Source: Seohaeicola_A nanhaiensis
GTDB taxonomy: Bacteria > Pseudomonadota > Alphaproteobacteria > Rhodobacterales > Rhodobacteraceae
DNA length: 64,000 nt
NCBI RefSeq assembly: GCF_042654245.1
Contig: NZ_JBHSGI010000004.1
Location: forward strand, 62,001 to 126,000
Direction: 5' to 3'
Made by a program: the position numbers and the translations under genes. This document shows, piece after piece, positions 17,238 through 25,222 of this stretch; position 1 is the first letter of the stretch; every line of letters starts with the position of its first letter. The notes beneath the pieces are model-generated. The model had not been told where the DNA came from and searched no databases. It worked only from the letters and a program-made list of their open reading frames with translations.

Positions 17238-17693
17238 CTACAGGGGTCCCAGCCGCCGCTCCTCGCTCAGCATCACATTGGCCTCCAGCTCGCCCGCGCC
17301 CGGCAGGGTCATGATGCGCCTCCGCAGCACACGTTCGAAATCCGGCAGATCGCGCGCCACCACGCGCAGGCGGAAATCGTAAAGACCCAATACATGCTCG
17401 ACCGTCTGCACCTCGGGAATCGCGCTGACCGCGCGTTCAAAGTCGGCAAAGCTCGCCTGCCCCTTGCGCGCCAGCTTGATGCCAAGGAAGACCGTCACAC
17501 CGAACCCCAGCGCCTGGGCGTTCAGCCGCAGCCGGCGGCCCTTGATCGCCCCGCCCTCTTCCAGCCGCTTGATCCGCCGCCAGGTCGCGGGCTGCGACAG
17601 GCCGAACCGGCGGCCAAGCGCGCCGGCCGTCTGGGTTGCATCCTGCGCCAGCGCGCGCAGCAGCTGGCGGTCGATCTGGTCCAGATCCATCAT
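17238..17693 (-). CDS. Lrp/AsnC family transcriptional regulator (second of tandem pair)
   Basis: 151 residues. Helix-turn-helix at about 15-45 (AGALGRRFGLSQPATWRRIKRLEE), then an AsnC ligand/oligomerisation domain (VEHVLGLYDFRLRVVARD). Start ATG 17693 overlaps the stop of the upstream regulator gene as ATGA, so translation is coupled. The two proteins have equal length and the same domain layout but quite different sequences. Tandem Lrp genes often act as a hetero-oligomer; that is inference here. Confidence 0.9.
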   Translation of the reverse strand: MMDLDQIDRQLLRALAQDATQTAGALGRRFGLSQPATWRRIKRLEEGGAIKGRRLRLNAQALGFGVTVFLGIKLARKGQASFADFERAVSAIPEVQTVEHVLGLYDFRLRVVARDLPDFERVLRRRIMTLPGAGELEANVMLSEERRLGPL

Positions 17694-18145
17694 AGCGGCA
17701 GGGTCTCGTCCGATTTCACCCGCGCAATATGCATCAGCGCCTCGACATCGGCGATATGCGGCAGCGTCAGGATACGGTCGCGATAGATCTCCTGATAGTG
17801 CGGCAGGTCGCGCGCGATCACCAGAAGACGCAGATCGACGCGGCCCAGAAAGGTCTGGATCTCCAGCACCTCTGGCACCTCGCGCGCCGCGGCGATGAAT
17901 TCGTCGAAGGCGCGCGGCTGCGTCTTGTCCAGCGTGAAGCGCAGGCTGACCTCGACCCCATAGCCAAGCGCGGCCCAGTCGATTTCGGCCTCGTGGCTCA
18001 GGATGATGCCCTGCGCCGTCATCGCCTCGATCCGGCGCCAGCACGACGCGGCGGACAGCCCGCAGCGTTCGGACAGTTCGGCATTGGTGAGGCCCGGGTC
18101 CGCCTGCAAATGGCGCAACAGGCGTCGGTCGGTGTCGTCCAGCAT
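17690..18145 (-). CDS. Lrp/AsnC family transcriptional regulator (first of tandem pair)
   Basis: 151 residues: HTH (NAELSERCGLSAASCWRRIEAM, about 20-41) and a C-terminal AsnC-type domain (TFLGRVDLRLLVIARD). It begins at ATG 18145 and ends in the ATGA overlap with the second regulator. A GAATT-GTG-AATTC palindrome lies 12 bases upstream and could be an autoregulatory site. Target genes and effector are unknown; amino-acid catabolism or transport is usual for the family. Confidence 0.9.
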   Translation of the reverse strand: MLDDTDRRLLRHLQADPGLTNAELSERCGLSAASCWRRIEAMTAQGIILSHEAEIDWAALGYGVEVSLRFTLDKTQPRAFDEFIAAAREVPEVLEIQTFLGRVDLRLLVIARDLPHYQEIYRDRILTLPHIADVEALMHIARVKSDETLPL

Positions 18146-18156
18146 GGTTCATCCGG

Positions 18157-18169
18157 GAATTGTGAATTC
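18157..18169 (-). promoter_or_regulatory. Candidate autoregulatory site of the Lrp pair
   Basis: GAATT-GTG-AATTC is a perfect short palindrome 12 bases upstream of the first Lrp start; ATGATCAT (18175-18182) is a second one beside it. Lrp/AsnC proteins bind AT-rich palindromes of this kind and usually regulate themselves. Short length makes chance occurrence possible. Confidence 0.35.
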
Positions 18170-18318
18170 AGCGCATGATCATATCGCAGGTGCAGCGCCC
18201 GGCGTCAAACCGATCCGATCACGCACAACAGCGCGGATGGGCTGCCAAAATGTCACATCGCGCCATGGCTTCTCAACAATCCCGAAAAATGCTGCACAGC
18301 ACAAATGCCGTGGGTTAA

Positions 18319-18335
18319 GTCTTGGAAAACAAGAC
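18319..18335 (+). promoter_or_regulatory. Short palindrome upstream of the second Hint protein gene
   Basis: GTCTTG-GAAAA-CAAGAC has perfect 6-base arms and ends 46 bases before the Hint gene start at 18382. It may be an operator or a 5' UTR hairpin. No regulator can be assigned. Confidence 0.3.
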
Positions 18336-18381
18336 AACAAACCGGCGGGCAGCAGCGACCGGTCGAGGCAGACAGAAGGCA

Positions 18382-19551
18382 ATGACCGAAAGAACCATCC
18401 ACGTCTTCGCGAAAAGCGGGATGACGATCGTGCGCGACTCCGGCGCACCCTGCAACCAGTCGGATATCGTCGGGAACGCGCTGAACGGAGACGCCTTCAG
18501 TTGGGAGAACCCGACGGATCTCTCGCTCACCTTTCCCTCGCAAAAGGTCGCCATCACCTTTGACGACAAGGATGGCTATCTTACCGACGACCCCTTCGCC
18601 GGCTCTACGGTGCACGACCAGCAGCTGACCGAGGCCACCACCATCAACGGCAAGACCTATCAGCCAAGTGATGAACATGTGCGCTGGAAGGAAAATCCGC
18701 CGGTCAACATCGAGAATGAATACGAGGTGACCCTCTTCGATGCCGCGGGGAATTGTTACCGCATGGTCGGCGTCTCGATCACCCAGGGCTACAACACCGA
18801 AGTCGTCGGGGTAATGTTCGAAGGCCCCGAACCGCCCCCCGGAACGGTGCTGCATTACAAACAGGGCATCTCGCAATACAGCTCCGGCCAGAGCATGGAG
18901 ATTACCGACGCTGCAAGCACCTTCCAGGTCGTGGTCTGCTTTCTTGAAGGCACTTTGATCGACACGCCCGAAGGCCCGCGCCCGATCGAGGCACTGGCGG
19001 TCGGCGACCGTGTTCTGACCCTGGACGACGGCCCCCAGCCGCTGCGCTGGACCGGGCGGTTCGAGGCCTTTGGGCGCGGGGCGCTGGCTCCGATCCGCAT
19101 CGCCAAAGGCACATTCGGCAATCGCCGCGACCTGCTGGTCTCGCCCAATCATCGCATGCTGCTGCGCTCGCCCGCCGCCGAGCTGCACTTCGGCCAGTCC
19201 GAGGTTCTGGTTCCGGCCAAGGCGCTGGTCGATGGCGAGCGCGTCCGGCCGGTTCCCATGCGGCGCGTCGTCTATCACCACCTGCTGCTAGACCACCATG
19301 CGGCGGTCTTTGCCGAAGGCATCGCCAGCGAAACCCTGTTCCTGGGCGACATCACGCTGTCCATCGTGGGCACGGCGGCACAGGCGGACCTGCGGGAAAA
19401 CTTCCCGCACCTCATGGGCATGACATTGTGCCGGAGCAGCCTGACACCCGCCGAGACGCAGGTCATCGGCACATCCGGTTTCAGCGGGATTTCGCGGCAA
19501 GGGTCAGTCTCGCCCGCGGATGCCCAAGCCGTTCTCCAGCGGGTCGCCTGA
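18382..19551 (+). CDS. Hint-domain protein without RTX repeats
   Basis: 389 residues. Residues 1-180 form a beta-rich domain I do not recognise (IHVFAKSGMTIVRD, later FDAAGNCYRMVGVSI). The Hint domain begins at Cys186 (CFLEGTLIDTPEGPRPIEAL) and contains LLVSPNHRMLL, the histidine block, followed by the usual tail (HHLLLDHHAAVFAEGI). Compared with the 835-residue relative at 4524-7031 it has no calcium-binding repeats. Start ATG 18382 is behind AAGG at short spacing; a TTG further upstream is in frame and cannot be excluded. Secretion route and role unknown. Confidence 0.82.
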   Translation: MTERTIHVFAKSGMTIVRDSGAPCNQSDIVGNALNGDAFSWENPTDLSLTFPSQKVAITFDDKDGYLTDDPFAGSTVHDQQLTEATTINGKTYQPSDEHVRWKENPPVNIENEYEVTLFDAAGNCYRMVGVSITQGYNTEVVGVMFEGPEPPPGTVLHYKQGISQYSSGQSMEITDAASTFQVVVCFLEGTLIDTPEGPRPIEALAVGDRVLTLDDGPQPLRWTGRFEAFGRGALAPIRIAKGTFGNRRDLLVSPNHRMLLRSPAAELHFGQSEVLVPAKALVDGERVRPVPMRRVVYHHLLLDHHAAVFAEGIASETLFLGDITLSIVGTAAQADLRENFPHLMGMTLCRSSLTPAETQVIGTSGFSGISRQGSVSPADAQAVLQRVA

Positions 19552-19689
19552 CAAGACGCATGAACTTTCCGCAGATCGTGGTTCGGAAGAATTACGATCT
19601 CACCTGTCACCCAGTTTCTTCAAAAGATTGCACGAAACCTCTTGGCCTATGCCCTATGGTGCGCGGCATCTGTAGAGAGAGGAACCAAC

Positions 19690-20712
19690 ATGCGCGTTTA
19701 TTATGACCGCGACTGCGACATCAACCTGATCAAGGACAAGAAAGTGGCGATCCTGGGCTATGGCAGCCAGGGCCACGCGCATGCGCTGAACCTGCGCGAC
19801 TCCGGCGCCAAGAACCTTGTCGTCGCCCTGCGCGAGGGCTCTCCCTCGGCCAAGAAGGCCGAAGGCGAAGGGCTGAAGGTCATGGGCATCGCCGAGGCCG
19901 CCGCCTGGTGCGACCTGATCATGTTCACCATGCCCGACGAGCTGCAGGCCGAGACCTATAAGAAATACGTCCATGACAACCTGAAGGAAGGCTCGGCCAT
20001 CGCCTTCGCGCACGGCCTGAACGTGCACTTCGGCCTGATCGAGCCGAAAAAAGGCGTCGACGTCATCATGATGGCGCCCAAGGGCCCCGGCCACACCGTG
20101 CGCGGCGAATATACCAAGGGCGGCGGCGTGCCCTGCCTCGTGGCCGTGCACAACGACGCCTCGGGCCGCGCGCTGGAACTGGGCCTGTCCTATTGCTCGG
20201 CCATCGGCGGCGGCCGCTCGGGCATCATCGAGACCAACTTCCGCCAGGAATGCGAAACCGACCTCTTCGGCGAACAGGCCGTGCTCTGCGGCGGTCTGGT
20301 CGAACTGATCCGCATGGGCTTCGAGACGCTGGTCGAGGCGGGTTACGAGCCGGAAATGGCCTATTTCGAATGCCTGCATGAGGTGAAGCTGATCGTCGAC
20401 CTGATCTATGAAGGCGGCATCGCCAACATGAACTACTCGATCTCGAACACCGCCGAATATGGCGAATATGTCAGCGGCCCGCGCATCCTGCCCTACGACG
20501 AGACCAAGGCCCGGATGAAAGAGGTTCTGCGCGACATCCAGACCGGCAAATTCGTCCGCGACTTCATGCAGGAAAACGCCGTCGGCCAGCCGATGTTCAA
20601 GGCAACCCGCCGCCTGAACGACGAACACCAGATCGAACAGGTCGGCGAGAAGCTGCGCGCCATGATGCCCTGGATCTCCAAGGGCAAGATGGTCGACAAG
20701 GCCAAGAACTGA
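19690..20712 (+). CDS. ilvC: Ketol-acid reductoisomerase
   Basis: 340 residues, the class I length. NADPH-binding GYGSQGHAHALNLRDSG (23-39) is intact; FAHGLNVHFG carries the catalytic-region His, and the C-terminal knotted domain has the metal-binding acidic residues (ETDLFGEQAVLCGG, ECLHEVKLIVDL). It converts acetolactate and acetohydroxybutyrate to the dihydroxy acids of valine and isoleucine synthesis. ATG 19690 follows GAGAGGAA; a longer in-frame start upstream is not supported. It is monocistronic, with a strong terminator at 20735-20765. Confidence 0.97.
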   Translation: MRVYYDRDCDINLIKDKKVAILGYGSQGHAHALNLRDSGAKNLVVALREGSPSAKKAEGEGLKVMGIAEAAAWCDLIMFTMPDELQAETYKKYVHDNLKEGSAIAFAHGLNVHFGLIEPKKGVDVIMMAPKGPGHTVRGEYTKGGGVPCLVAVHNDASGRALELGLSYCSAIGGGRSGIIETNFRQECETDLFGEQAVLCGGLVELIRMGFETLVEAGYEPEMAYFECLHEVKLIVDLIYEGGIANMNYSISNTAEYGEYVSGPRILPYDETKARMKEVLRDIQTGKFVRDFMQENAVGQPMFKATRRLNDEHQIEQVGEKLRAMMPWISKGKMVDKAKN

Positions 20713-20734
20713 TCCGCGAGACCTCGCGACAGTC

Positions 20735-20765
20735 AGGCGCTCCGGAGACATCCGGGGCGCCTTTT
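20735..20765 (+). terminator. Rho-independent terminator of ilvC
   Basis: AGGCGCTCCGG and CCGGGGCGCCT form an 11-bp stem (one G-T pair) around AGACAT, followed by TTT. It starts 22 bases after the ilvC stop. Confidence 0.85.
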
Positions 20766-20844
20766 CCGTTCAGGGGGCGATGCTTCGCTGCCGGGCGAAG
20801 GGATTGCGATTGACCCGGGCGCCGCGCCGCGCTTTGTCACGGGC

Positions 20845-21774
20845 ATGAGCGATACACCCAATATCACCCTCGCCAGCTGGATCATGATCATCGCCCTCGG
20901 GTTTGTCTGGGGCGGAACCTTCATGGTGCAGGCGATGGCGCTAGAGACCGAGCCGCCGCTGTGGGTCGCGGCCGGGCGTATCACATTTGCGGCTGTCATC
21001 ACCGGGGCGGTCTGGATCGCGCGGGGCGCGCGGATGTTCACGACGGCACAGCGGGACTGGCCGGCGCTGGTGGCGGCCTCGGTCCTGTCGGCGGCGGCGC
21101 CGTTCATGCTGCTGGCCTGGGGGCAGCAATATGTGACCTCCTCCTTCACCGGGGTCAGCATGGCGGCGGTCGCGCTCTTCGTGCTCCCGCTGGCCCATTT
21201 CCTGCTGCCGGGCGAGCGTCTGACGATGCGGCGCGCGATCGGGTTCCTGATCGGCTTTGCCGGTATCCTCGTACTGATGGGGCCCGAAACCTTTGTCAGC
21301 ACCGGTGCCGGGATGGAGCCGTTCGGCCGGCTCGCCTGTCTGGGCGCGGCGGCCTGCTATGCGGTCAGTTCGGTGCTTCTGCGCCGCCTGCCGCCGCTGG
21401 ATCCGGTGGGGATTTCGGCGGCGACGCTGCTGATTGGCTCGGCGGTGGTGGTGCCGCTGGCGCTGGCGAGCCACGGTCTGCCGGCGGATCCCGGCCCGCG
21501 GGGGCTGGCCCTGATCGCCCTGCTGGGGCTGCTGCCCACGGCGGCCGCCAATCTGTTGCGCATCATCGTGGCCCGCACGGCGGGGCCCGTGTTCATGAGC
21601 CTGACGAACTATCAGGTGCCGCTGTGGTCGGTCTCGCTGGGCGTGATCTTCCTGGGCGAGCCGCTGAAGTTGTCCCTACTGCTGGCGACGGCGCTCATTC
21701 TGGTGGGTGTGGCGCTGACCCAATGGGGGGCGCTGGTCCGGCTGTTTTCGCGCCAGAACAGGCGTCCCAGCTAG
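20845..21774 (+). CDS. EamA/DMT family transporter
   Basis: 309 residues with about ten hydrophobic segments in two EamA repeats. The opening LGFVWGGTFMVQAMALE and the PFMLLAWGQQYVTSSF stretch are typical of drug/metabolite transporters; GVIFLGEPLKLSLLLATALILVG marks the second repeat. It is an inner-membrane permease, probably an exporter of metabolites or amino acids, but the substrate is not predictable. It starts at ATG 20845 after the ilvC terminator and is convergent with glmM. Confidence 0.87.
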   Translation: MSDTPNITLASWIMIIALGFVWGGTFMVQAMALETEPPLWVAAGRITFAAVITGAVWIARGARMFTTAQRDWPALVAASVLSAAAPFMLLAWGQQYVTSSFTGVSMAAVALFVLPLAHFLLPGERLTMRRAIGFLIGFAGILVLMGPETFVSTGAGMEPFGRLACLGAAACYAVSSVLLRRLPPLDPVGISAATLLIGSAVVVPLALASHGLPADPGPRGLALIALLGLLPTAAANLLRIIVARTAGPVFMSLTNYQVPLWSVSLGVIFLGEPLKLSLLLATALILVGVALTQWGALVRLFSRQNRRPS

Positions 21775-21874
21775 GACGGGGGGTCAAGGTATTGAAATCC
21801 CGTCAAAAAAGAGGAGTGAGGATCCGGGACAGGATTTTGAGCGACCCGGAACCCCTTGGGGCACCGCCGAAAAT

Positions 21875-23221
21875 CTAGCGTGTCGCCTCGCTCACCGCGG
21901 CCACGATCTCGTCGACCGTGCGGGTCAGGATCGCCTCGTCTTCGCATTCGGCCATCACGCGGATCAGCGGCTCGGTGCCGGATTTGCGGATCAGCAAACG
22001 GCCCTTGCCCGCCAGCGCCGCCTCGGCCCCGGCGATGGCCGCCTTGACCGCATCGGCCTCCAGCGGCGTCTGACCGGCGGTGTAGCGCACGTTCTTCAAA
22101 AGCTGCGGCACCGGCGCGAACTGCCGCGCCAGGGCGCTGGCCGGCTGGCCCGAGCGGACCATCTCGGCCAGGAAATGCAGCCCCGACATCAGCCCGTCAC
22201 CCGTGGTGGCATAGTCGGTCATCACGATATGCCCCGACTGCTCCCCCCCGAGGTTGAAGCCGCCCTCGCGCATCCGTTCGACGACATAGCGGTCGCCCAC
22301 GGCGGTGCGCTCCAACCGCAGCCCCTGCCCAGACAGAAACCGTTCGAGCCCCAGATTCGACATCACCGTCGCCACCAGCGCGCCGCCGGTCAACCGGCCA
22401 TCGGCGGCCCAGCGGCTGGCCAGCAGCGCCATGAACTGGTCGCCATCGGCAATCGCGCCCGTTTCGTCGATCATGATCACGCGGTCGGCGTCGCCGTCCA
22501 GACAGATGCCCACGTCCGCGCCCTGCGCCACCACCATCTCGGCCGCCGCCTGCGGCTGGGTCGACCCGCAGCCACGGTTGATGTTGTGACCGTCCGGCGA
22601 GACTCCCATCGGGACAACCTCGGCCCCCATCTCCCACAGGATTTCCGGCGCGGCGCGGTGGGCGGCGCCATTGGCGCAGTCGACGACCACCTTCAGCCCG
22701 TCCAGCCGCAGATCGCGCGGCAGCGAGGACTTGATCCGTTCACCATAGCGGAAGCGCGCGTCGTCGATGCGCTTGGCGCGGCCGATACTGGCGGCCTCGG
22801 CGGGGTCGACGCCCGCGTCGATCAGCGCCTCGATCTCGGCCTCGGCCTGATCGGACAGCTTGAAACCGTCGGGGCCGAAAAACTTGATGCCGTTGTCCGG
22901 CGCCGGATTGTGGCTGGCCGAGATCATCACGCCAAGATCGGCGCGCATGGAGCGGGTCATCAACCCCACCGCAGGCGTCGGCACCGGGCCGAGCAGCAGA
23001 ACGTTCATGCCGGTCGAGGTGAGGCCGGCGGTCAGCGCGCTTTCGAACATGTAGCCCGACAGGCGGGTGTCCTTGCCGATCACCACGCGGTGGACGCCGT
23101 CGCTGTCCCGGCGGAAGTAGCGCCCGACCGCCGCGCCGATGCGCAGCGCCATCTCGGCAGTCATGGGATGGGAATTGGCCGTCCCGCGCACGCCATCGGT
23201 TCCGAACAGTTTTCTGGTCAT
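21875..23221 (-). CDS. glmM: Phosphoglucosamine mutase
   Basis: 448 residues. FGTDGVRG (6-13), the phosphoserine loop MISASHNPAPDNGIKFFG (Ser103), the metal loop DGDADR near residue 240, and RKSGTEPLIRVMAE near 410 are all intact. It converts glucosamine-6-phosphate to glucosamine-1-phosphate for peptidoglycan and lipopolysaccharide synthesis. ATG 23221 lies behind GAGGTAAGG, 3 bases after the folP stop, so it is the last gene of the folB-folP-glmM operon. Confidence 0.97.
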   Translation of the reverse strand: MTRKLFGTDGVRGTANSHPMTAEMALRIGAAVGRYFRRDSDGVHRVVIGKDTRLSGYMFESALTAGLTSTGMNVLLLGPVPTPAVGLMTRSMRADLGVMISASHNPAPDNGIKFFGPDGFKLSDQAEAEIEALIDAGVDPAEAASIGRAKRIDDARFRYGERIKSSLPRDLRLDGLKVVVDCANGAAHRAAPEILWEMGAEVVPMGVSPDGHNINRGCGSTQPQAAAEMVVAQGADVGICLDGDADRVIMIDETGAIADGDQFMALLASRWAADGRLTGGALVATVMSNLGLERFLSGQGLRLERTAVGDRYVVERMREGGFNLGGEQSGHIVMTDYATTGDGLMSGLHFLAEMVRSGQPASALARQFAPVPQLLKNVRYTAGQTPLEADAVKAAIAGAEAALAGKGRLLIRKSGTEPLIRVMAECEDEAILTRTVDEIVAAVSEATR

Positions 23222-23224
23222 ACC

Positions 23225-24220
23225 TTACCTCACCGCTTCCCACAGGCGGACGGCCTGGACCGTCTCGCGCACGTCGTGCACCCGGAGGATTTGCACGCCT
23301 TGCGCCAGGGCTGCAAGCCCCACGGCGATGGAACCGGGGGCGCGGCGGTCGGCCTTGGGTTCGTCCGACAGCGTGCCGATGAAGCGCTTGCGCGAGACGC
23401 CCAGCAGGATCGGCGCGCCGAGGCCGTGGAACAGGGCGATGTCCTTCAGCAGCGCGAGGTTGTGGTCCAGCGTCTTGCCAAAGCCGATGCCGGGGTCGGC
23501 GAGGATCCGGGCGCGCGGAATGCCCTGCGCTTCGAGGGCCGACAGGCGCGCTTCGAGATGGTCGTAAACGTCGAGCAGCACATCGTCATAGCGGGGCGCG
23601 GCCTGCATCGTCTCGGGATCGCCCTGGGCGTGCATGACGCAGACCGGCAGCCCGTGTTGGGCACAAAAGGGCGCGAGCGTCGCGTCATGGGAGAAACCGG
23701 AGACATCGTTGATCAGATCGGCCCCGGCGGCCAGAGCGGCGCGGGCGACGGCGGTCTTTCGCGTATCGACCGAGATGGCGATGCGGCTGGCGGCGCGGAT
23801 GCCTTCGATCACCGGCAGGATACGGGCGATCTCTTCCTCTGCCGGCACGGTCGCGGATCCGGGCCGGGTGGATTCGCCCCCGATGTCGAGGATCTCGGCC
23901 CCGGCCGCGACCATGTCGAGCGCCCCGGCAATGGCGGCCTGGGGGTCAAGGTGGACGCCGCCGTCCGAAAAGCTGTCGGGGGTGACATTGACGATGCCCA
24001 TGATCCGCGGGCGGTTCATCGAGAGGTTCAGCACCGGTGGCCGGACCGCAGTCAGCCGGGCCAGCGCGCCGGGGTCCACGGCGTCAGCCGGAACCACGGT
24101 CGGCTGGGCGTCGCGTGACAGGCGTTCGGCATGGGTGAACCAGAGCGGGCCGCCGCCGAGCAGCCGCGCGCCTTCGGGCCGCGCGGGACCGTGCTGGAGC
24201 AGCGGGCGGAACCGGATCAA
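23225..24220 (-). CDS. folP: Dihydropteroate synthase, TTG start
   Basis: 331 residues. The pterin-binding signature MGIVNVTPDSFSDGG is at 74-88, GGESTRPG and the later RKRFIG loop complete the active site. The enzyme joins para-aminobenzoate to the pterin pyrophosphate in folate synthesis and is the sulfonamide target. About 70 residues precede the barrel, more than in E. coli FolP. The start is TTG 24220, which overlaps the folB stop as TTGA, so translation is coupled. folK is not adjacent. Confidence 0.95.
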   Translation of the reverse strand: MIRFRPLLQHGPARPEGARLLGGGPLWFTHAERLSRDAQPTVVPADAVDPGALARLTAVRPPVLNLSMNRPRIMGIVNVTPDSFSDGGVHLDPQAAIAGALDMVAAGAEILDIGGESTRPGSATVPAEEEIARILPVIEGIRAASRIAISVDTRKTAVARAALAAGADLINDVSGFSHDATLAPFCAQHGLPVCVMHAQGDPETMQAAPRYDDVLLDVYDHLEARLSALEAQGIPRARILADPGIGFGKTLDHNLALLKDIALFHGLGAPILLGVSRKRFIGTLSDEPKADRRAPGSIAVGLAALAQGVQILRVHDVRETVQAVRLWEAVR

Positions 24221-25134
24221 AGCCGCTCCTGCGTGACCGGCACGGCGCGCAGCGGCACGCCGGGGTTTGCGGACAGCTCGGCGCCGACGACCAGCATCTC
24301 GCCGGCCGAAAAGGTGGCAGCGAACCAGGCGGCAAGCCCCACGGCATCGGCGGGTCCGACCGTGGGGCCGTCGATGGCGTCGAGCACGATCTTGGAGGGC
24401 GCCCAGACGCTGATCTGGCGGTGTTTCATCGCCCAGTCGAGTTCGGTGCGGGTGGCGACGACGACACAGCGCGGATCACGTGCGGCCAGCACCCAGGCGT
24501 TCTGTTCGATCGCCAGCAGGTCGATGCGGCGCTGGGTCATGCGGTGTCCGGTGCGCGGCAGGGGCTGGTCGTGCGGTCCGACGCAGAGGATCAACGGGCG
24601 GTCGGCGTGTTCCATCTGGTCGAGCCAGCCCGCCAGCAGCGGCGAGGCGATGGCATCGTTCGACAGATACATCAGCCGGGGATGCGGGCGGTCGTCGTCC
24701 TGCGGGGCGCTCTGCGCGGTCTTGGAGCGCACGATCTCGACTCCCAGCGCGCCGGGGCCGCGATCCAGCTTTTCGATCCGCACGAAGGCGCGCACGGCCT
24801 GGGGTTCGAGAAGGATGCGCTCGGCAACCCGCTCGGCCAGGGTTTCCAGCAGGTTCAGCCGTTCCGCGGCGAGTTCGTGGGCAATCGCCTCGGTCACCCG
24901 GTCGTAGCTCAGGATGCGGTCGACGTCGTCGTCGACCGGCTCGGCCAGCGGTCGGACCTCGACCACCACGTTGAAGGCGATGCGCTGGCGCTTGCCGCGT
25001 TCGGACTGGAAGGCGCCGATGTCGACCTCGACCACGTGGTCGCGCAGTGAGATGCGGTCGAGCGGACTATCAGGGGCGCTGGCCTCGGCCCGTTCGGCGG
25101 GATGCGCGAAGGCGAGGCGGATTTCATGGCTCAT
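24217..25134 (-). CDS. folB: Dihydroneopterin aldolase with C-terminal extension
   Basis: 305 residues, more than twice the usual 120. Residues 26-137 are the FolB fold, with VEVDIGAFQSERGKRQ, SYDRVTEAI, LLETLAERV (Glu97) and VRIEKLD (Lys122), which supply the pterin-binding Glu and catalytic Lys. It cleaves dihydroneopterin to 6-hydroxymethyl-dihydropterin and glycolaldehyde. Residues 140-305 form an extra domain I cannot name, with LDWAMKHRQISVWAPSKIVL as its most striking stretch. ATG 25134. First gene of the folate/glmM operon. Confidence 0.88.
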   Translation of the reverse strand: MSHEIRLAFAHPAERAEASAPDSPLDRISLRDHVVEVDIGAFQSERGKRQRIAFNVVVEVRPLAEPVDDDVDRILSYDRVTEAIAHELAAERLNLLETLAERVAERILLEPQAVRAFVRIEKLDRGPGALGVEIVRSKTAQSAPQDDDRPHPRLMYLSNDAIASPLLAGWLDQMEHADRPLILCVGPHDQPLPRTGHRMTQRRIDLLAIEQNAWVLAARDPRCVVVATRTELDWAMKHRQISVWAPSKIVLDAIDGPTVGPADAVGLAAWFAATFSAGEMLVVGAELSANPGVPLRAVPVTQERL

Positions 25135-25159
25135 CGGCGGGGCCTTTCCTGTTCTGGGC

Positions 25160-25181
25160 GGACCCTAGGGCGCAAGGGTCC
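25160..25181 (-). terminator. Hairpin downstream of the multicopper oxidase gene
   Basis: GGACCCT (25160-25166) and AGGGTCC (25175-25181) form a perfect 7-bp stem with an 8-base loop, in the 88-base gap after the oxidase stop and before folB. It may end the oxidase transcript; the T run is weak. Confidence 0.4.
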
Positions 25182-25222
25182 GGTCGGACGGTCCACGGAC
25201 GCCGTCCCGGCGGCCAAAAGCG

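Noticed and set aside
22175..24118. A 647-codon open frame on the plus strand
   Set aside because: It is antisense to glmM and folP, both of which have intact active-site motifs. The His/Asp/Arg-rich translation is typical of a shadow frame.
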